Below are positions 6,704 through 8,576 of a DNA stretch of 8,576 bases, piece by piece (position 1 is the first letter of the stretch; each line of letters starts with the position of its first letter). The notes under the pieces are model-generated. The model was not told the origin of the DNA, did no database searches, and worked only from the letters and a program-made list of their open reading frames with translations. Source of the DNA: JBFLYE01 sp040756715 [NCBI: bacterium]. GTDB taxonomy: Bacteria; UBA9089; UBA9088. The position numbers and the translations under genes were made by a program. The DNA lies in the NCBI GenBank assembly GCA_040756715.1, contig JBFLYE010000054.1, positions 1 to 8,576 of the forward strand, written 5' to 3'.

Positions 6704-7494
6704 TCAGAATAATCAAGAACAGGCTTTTTTTGGGAGCTATAGTTTTATTCTCTATTTTCTCAATTATTCCTTTGTTTCTCATTCTCTTTTTTATATTCAA
6801 AAATGGCATATCTTCTTTGGATTTTCTTTTTACTTCCCAGATTTTAAATGCCATTGTGGGAACATTTATTTTAATTATCCTTGCAGGGATATTTTCTATT
6901 CCTTTAGGCATTCTAGCTGGAATATATCTTTCTGAATCTAAAGGAAGGCTGGTATATTTTGTAAGGCTATGTGTTGAGGTCTTACAAGGGATTCCATCCA
7001 TTGTTATTGGAATAATTGTCTATCTCTTAATTGTTGTTCCAATGAAAGGATTTTCTGCTATATCGGGTGGTTTTGCTTTGGGAATAATAATGCTTCCTGT
7101 TATCATAAAATCAACCGAGGAAACCCTAAAGCTTATTCCATATTTCCTAAAGGAGGCATCATTAGCGCTTGGCGTTCCATATTACAAGACAATCCTAAAG
7201 GTTATTCTGCCAGCAGGCTTTTCTGGAATTTTGACAGGAATCCTTTTAAGTATAGCAAGGGTCTCTGGGGAGACAGCACCCCTTCTCCTTACAGCATTTG
7301 GCTCTTGCTTTATGAATCTTGATATTTCAAAGCCAATAAACTCCCTTCCCCTACTTATCTTTAATTATGCTACATCGCCGTATTCTGATTGGATATCACA
7401 AGCCTGGGGGGCTTCCCTTATTTTAGTCTCACTTGTTTTAATCTTAAATATAATAGCTAAGTTAGTTGTAAAAAAATGGAAAATACAGTTTTAA
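6697..7494 (+). CDS. pstA: Phosphate ABC transporter permease PstA
   Basis: PstA is the second channel subunit. The 265-residue protein has about six hydrophobic segments (near 12-34, 51-78, 90-116, 124-138, 173-200 and 238-258), the motif LQGIPSIVIGI (96-106), the coupling loop KEASLALGVPYYKTILKVILP (152-172) and ARVSGETAPLLLTA (187-200), all typical of PstA. It overlaps pstC by seven bases (ATGTTAA), and AGGAAGG at 6685-6691 lies at a good distance before the ATG, so both coupling and direct initiation are possible. Near its end the codons GTA AAA AAA TGG contain the heptamer A AAA AAA (7470-7476) in the slippery phase. Confidence 0.95.
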   Translation: MLIRIIKNRLFLGAIVLFSIFSIIPLFLILFFIFKNGISSLDFLFTSQILNAIVGTFILIILAGIFSIPLGILAGIYLSESKGRLVYFVRLCVEVLQGIPSIVIGIIVYLLIVVPMKGFSAISGGFALGIIMLPVIIKSTEETLKLIPYFLKEASLALGVPYYKTILKVILPAGFSGILTGILLSIARVSGETAPLLLTAFGSCFMNLDISKPINSLPLLIFNYATSPYSDWISQAWGASLILVSLVLILNIIAKLVVKKWKIQF

Positions 7495-8234
7495 AAATAG
7501 AGGGCCTTTATGCCTATTTTGGAGAGCATTGTGTTTTAAAGGATATAAACCTCTCCTTACCTTATAACAATGTAATAGCAATTATGGGGCCATCGGGTTG
7601 TGGAAAGACAACCCTAATAAGGTGTATCAACAGAATGCATGAGCTTATAGAAGATGCAAAGATAGAGGGCAAGGTCTTTCTGCAGGGTGAAGATGTGTAT
7701 AGCCTTGATCCTATAATTGCAAGGAGAAAAACAGGGATGGTCTTTCAAAGGCCAAACCCATTTCCCACAATGAGTATATACGATAATGTCATTGCAGGTT
7801 ATAAGCTAAATGGGATAAAGATAAATAGCTCTGAGAGGGAGAGAATTGTTGAAGAATCCTTAAGAAAGGTGGCCTTATGGGATGAAGTTTGTAATTGTCT
7901 GCATAAAAGGGGAACATTTTTATCGGGTGGTCAGCAGCAAAGGCTTTGTATAGCAAGGGCTTTGAGCCTGAACCCAGAGATATTATTGCTTGATGAGCCT
8001 ACATCTGCCCTAGATCCAAAGGCTACATCTTCTATAGAAGAGCTAATCATAAAGCTAAAGGAAAGCGTGACCATCCTCATTGTTACCCACAATATTGAAC
8101 AGGCAGCAAGGGTCTCTGATTTTACCGCATTTCTATACCTAGGCGAGCTAATTGAATTCGGGAAAACAGAAAAAATCTTTACCGTTCCATCTGATAAAAG
8201 GACAGAGGAATATCTAACAAGGAGGATTAGATAA
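7476..8234 (+). CDS. pstB: Phosphate ABC transporter ATP-binding protein PstB
   Basis: PstB is the cytoplasmic ATPase that powers phosphate import through PstC/PstA. The 252-residue protein has all the ABC motifs: Walker A GPSGCGKT (38-45), the Q-loop GMVFQRPNPFP (87-97), with the PNPFP run diagnostic of PstB, the signature LSGGQQQR (149-156), Walker B ILLLDEP (169-175), the D-loop SALD (177-180) and the switch histidine in VTHN (203-206). The length is normal and no catalytic residue is missing. It overlaps pstA by 19 bases and has no Shine-Dalgarno before ATG 7476, so translation is probably coupled to pstA. It is the last gene of the operon. No hairpin terminator is visible in the 59 bases before fliF. 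Confidence 0.97.
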   Translation: MENTVLKIEGLYAYFGEHCVLKDINLSLPYNNVIAIMGPSGCGKTTLIRCINRMHELIEDAKIEGKVFLQGEDVYSLDPIIARRKTGMVFQRPNPFPTMSIYDNVIAGYKLNGIKINSSERERIVEESLRKVALWDEVCNCLHKRGTFLSGGQQQRLCIARALSLNPEILLLDEPTSALDPKATSSIEELIIKLKESVTILIVTHNIEQAARVSDFTAFLYLGELIEFGKTEKIFTVPSDKRTEEYLTRRIR

Positions 8235-8258
8235 AGTGTATATATACGATAATTTTGC

Positions 8259-8287
8259 TTGACTTTATTTTTAAAGGAACATAAAAT
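8259..8287 (+). promoter_or_regulatory. fliF promoter, sigma70-like, apparently leaderless
   Basis: TTGACT (8259-8264), a 17-base spacer and TAAAAT (8282-8287) form a near-consensus promoter. The -10 ends 6 bases before GTG 8294, so transcription would begin on the first base of that start codon. The AAAGGA at 8273-8278 is 15 bases from the GTG, too far for a normal Shine-Dalgarno, and lies within the spacer, so it would not be in the mRNA. No good sigma28 or sigma54 promoter is seen. Confidence 0.6.
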
Positions 8288-8293
8288 AAAAAT

Positions 8294-8576
8294 GTGGGTA
8301 GGTTTTTTGAGCAGATAACAGCCCTTTGGAAAAGCTGGACAAGGGGAGAGAAAATTACCATTGTAGGCGGTGGATTGCTTTCCTTTATCCTCCTTCTTTT
8401 TCTTATTTCATACATAACCAGGGCAGAATATGCTGATTTATATACAAATATATCCCCTGAGGAGGCAGGAAGAATCGCAAGCAAGTTTGAGGAATGGAAA
8501 CAACCATATAAATTGGAGGGAACAACCATCAAGGTTCCTATAGCTGACAGGGACAAATTAAGGCTTAAACTTGCCT
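8294..8576 (+). CDS. fliF: Flagellar MS-ring protein FliF, N-terminal part, cut by the window end
   Basis: FliF forms the MS ring in the cytoplasmic membrane, the base on which the flagellar rotor and export gate are built. Only the first 94 residues are present (full proteins are about 500-560). There is a cytoplasmic N-terminus, MGRFFEQITALWKSWTRGEK, one membrane helix (about 22-41), then YADLYTNISPEEAGRIASKFEEWKQPYKLEGTTIKVPIADRDKLRLKLA. This matches the family pattern of LY, the E-A pair, P/YKLE, I-V-P and the LRL-LA end of the first ring-building motif. GTG 8294 is the only possible start, since an in-frame TAA lies at 8282-8284 with no other start codon between. It follows pstB by 59 bases and probably begins a flagellar cluster beyond the window. 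Confidence 0.92.
   Translation, partial: MGRFFEQITALWKSWTRGEKITIVGGGLLSFILLLFLISYITRAEYADLYTNISPEEAGRIASKFEEWKQPYKLEGTTIKVPIADRDKLRLKLA

Noticed and set aside
8232-8252. Sigma28-type flagellar promoter before fliF
   Set aside because: The half-sites TAAAGTGT and TACGATAA are 5 bases apart, where about 11 is required. The first overlaps the pstB stop codon. The sigma70-type pair further down fits better.
8245-8258. Sigma54 promoter before fliF
   Set aside because: A GC is present at 8257-8258 but there is no GG 10 bases upstream (TA is found), so the essential -24 element is missing.
8227-8556. 109-codon minus-strand ORF opposite the fliF start
   Set aside because: The plus strand clearly encodes the FliF N-terminus and its promoter. 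The minus frame has no recognisable protein features.

Overview
The window looks like ordinary chromosomal DNA from a low-GC bacterium. It is AT-rich, arginine is written mostly as AGG/AGA, isoleucine is often ATA, and every confidently called complete gene ends in TAA. The last gene is the start of fliF, so the cell is probably flagellated. The lineage cannot be fixed from the sequence alone. The short, Thermotoga/archaeal-type SAH hydrolase and the codon style fit an uncultivated or thermophile-related phylum, but that is inference. No phage, insertion sequence, CRISPR array, tRNA or rRNA is visible.

Layout: 1-334 holds an AT-rich heptamer repeat, a doubtful 72-codon ORF on the minus strand, and the priA promoter. 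priA (335-2302, +) encodes the replication-restart helicase. It converges on a DksA/TraR-like zinc-finger gene (2333-2701, -), which lies downstream of hisIE (2822-3427, -), a bifunctional histidine-biosynthesis enzyme. hisIE is divergent from ahcY (3552-4805, +), an S-adenosylhomocysteine hydrolase. After a 34-base gap containing a second heptamer-like repeat come pstS, pstC, pstA and pstB (4840-8234, +), a complete high-affinity phosphate ABC transporter whose last three genes each overlap the gene before. fliF (8294 onward, +) is cut by the window end. No phoU, phoB or phoR is seen.

The genes do not form one pathway. They are a mix of housekeeping functions: replication restart, transcription control, histidine synthesis, methyl-cycle recycling, phosphate uptake and the flagellar basal body. 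With no terminator or clear promoter between ahcY and pstS, those five genes may form one transcription unit.

The most interesting signal is regulatory. priA, hisIE and fliF lack a well-placed Shine-Dalgarno sequence, and each has a good -35/-10 pair whose -10 box ends exactly 6 bases before the start codon. Transcription would then begin on the first base of the start codon, giving leaderless mRNAs. ahcY, in contrast, has a perfect AAGGAGG and a promoter 22 bases further up. Other points worth checking are a PriA with DEEQ in place of DEEH, an in-frame A AAA AAA heptamer where pstA meets pstB, and a pstS ribosome-binding site embedded in a repeat.
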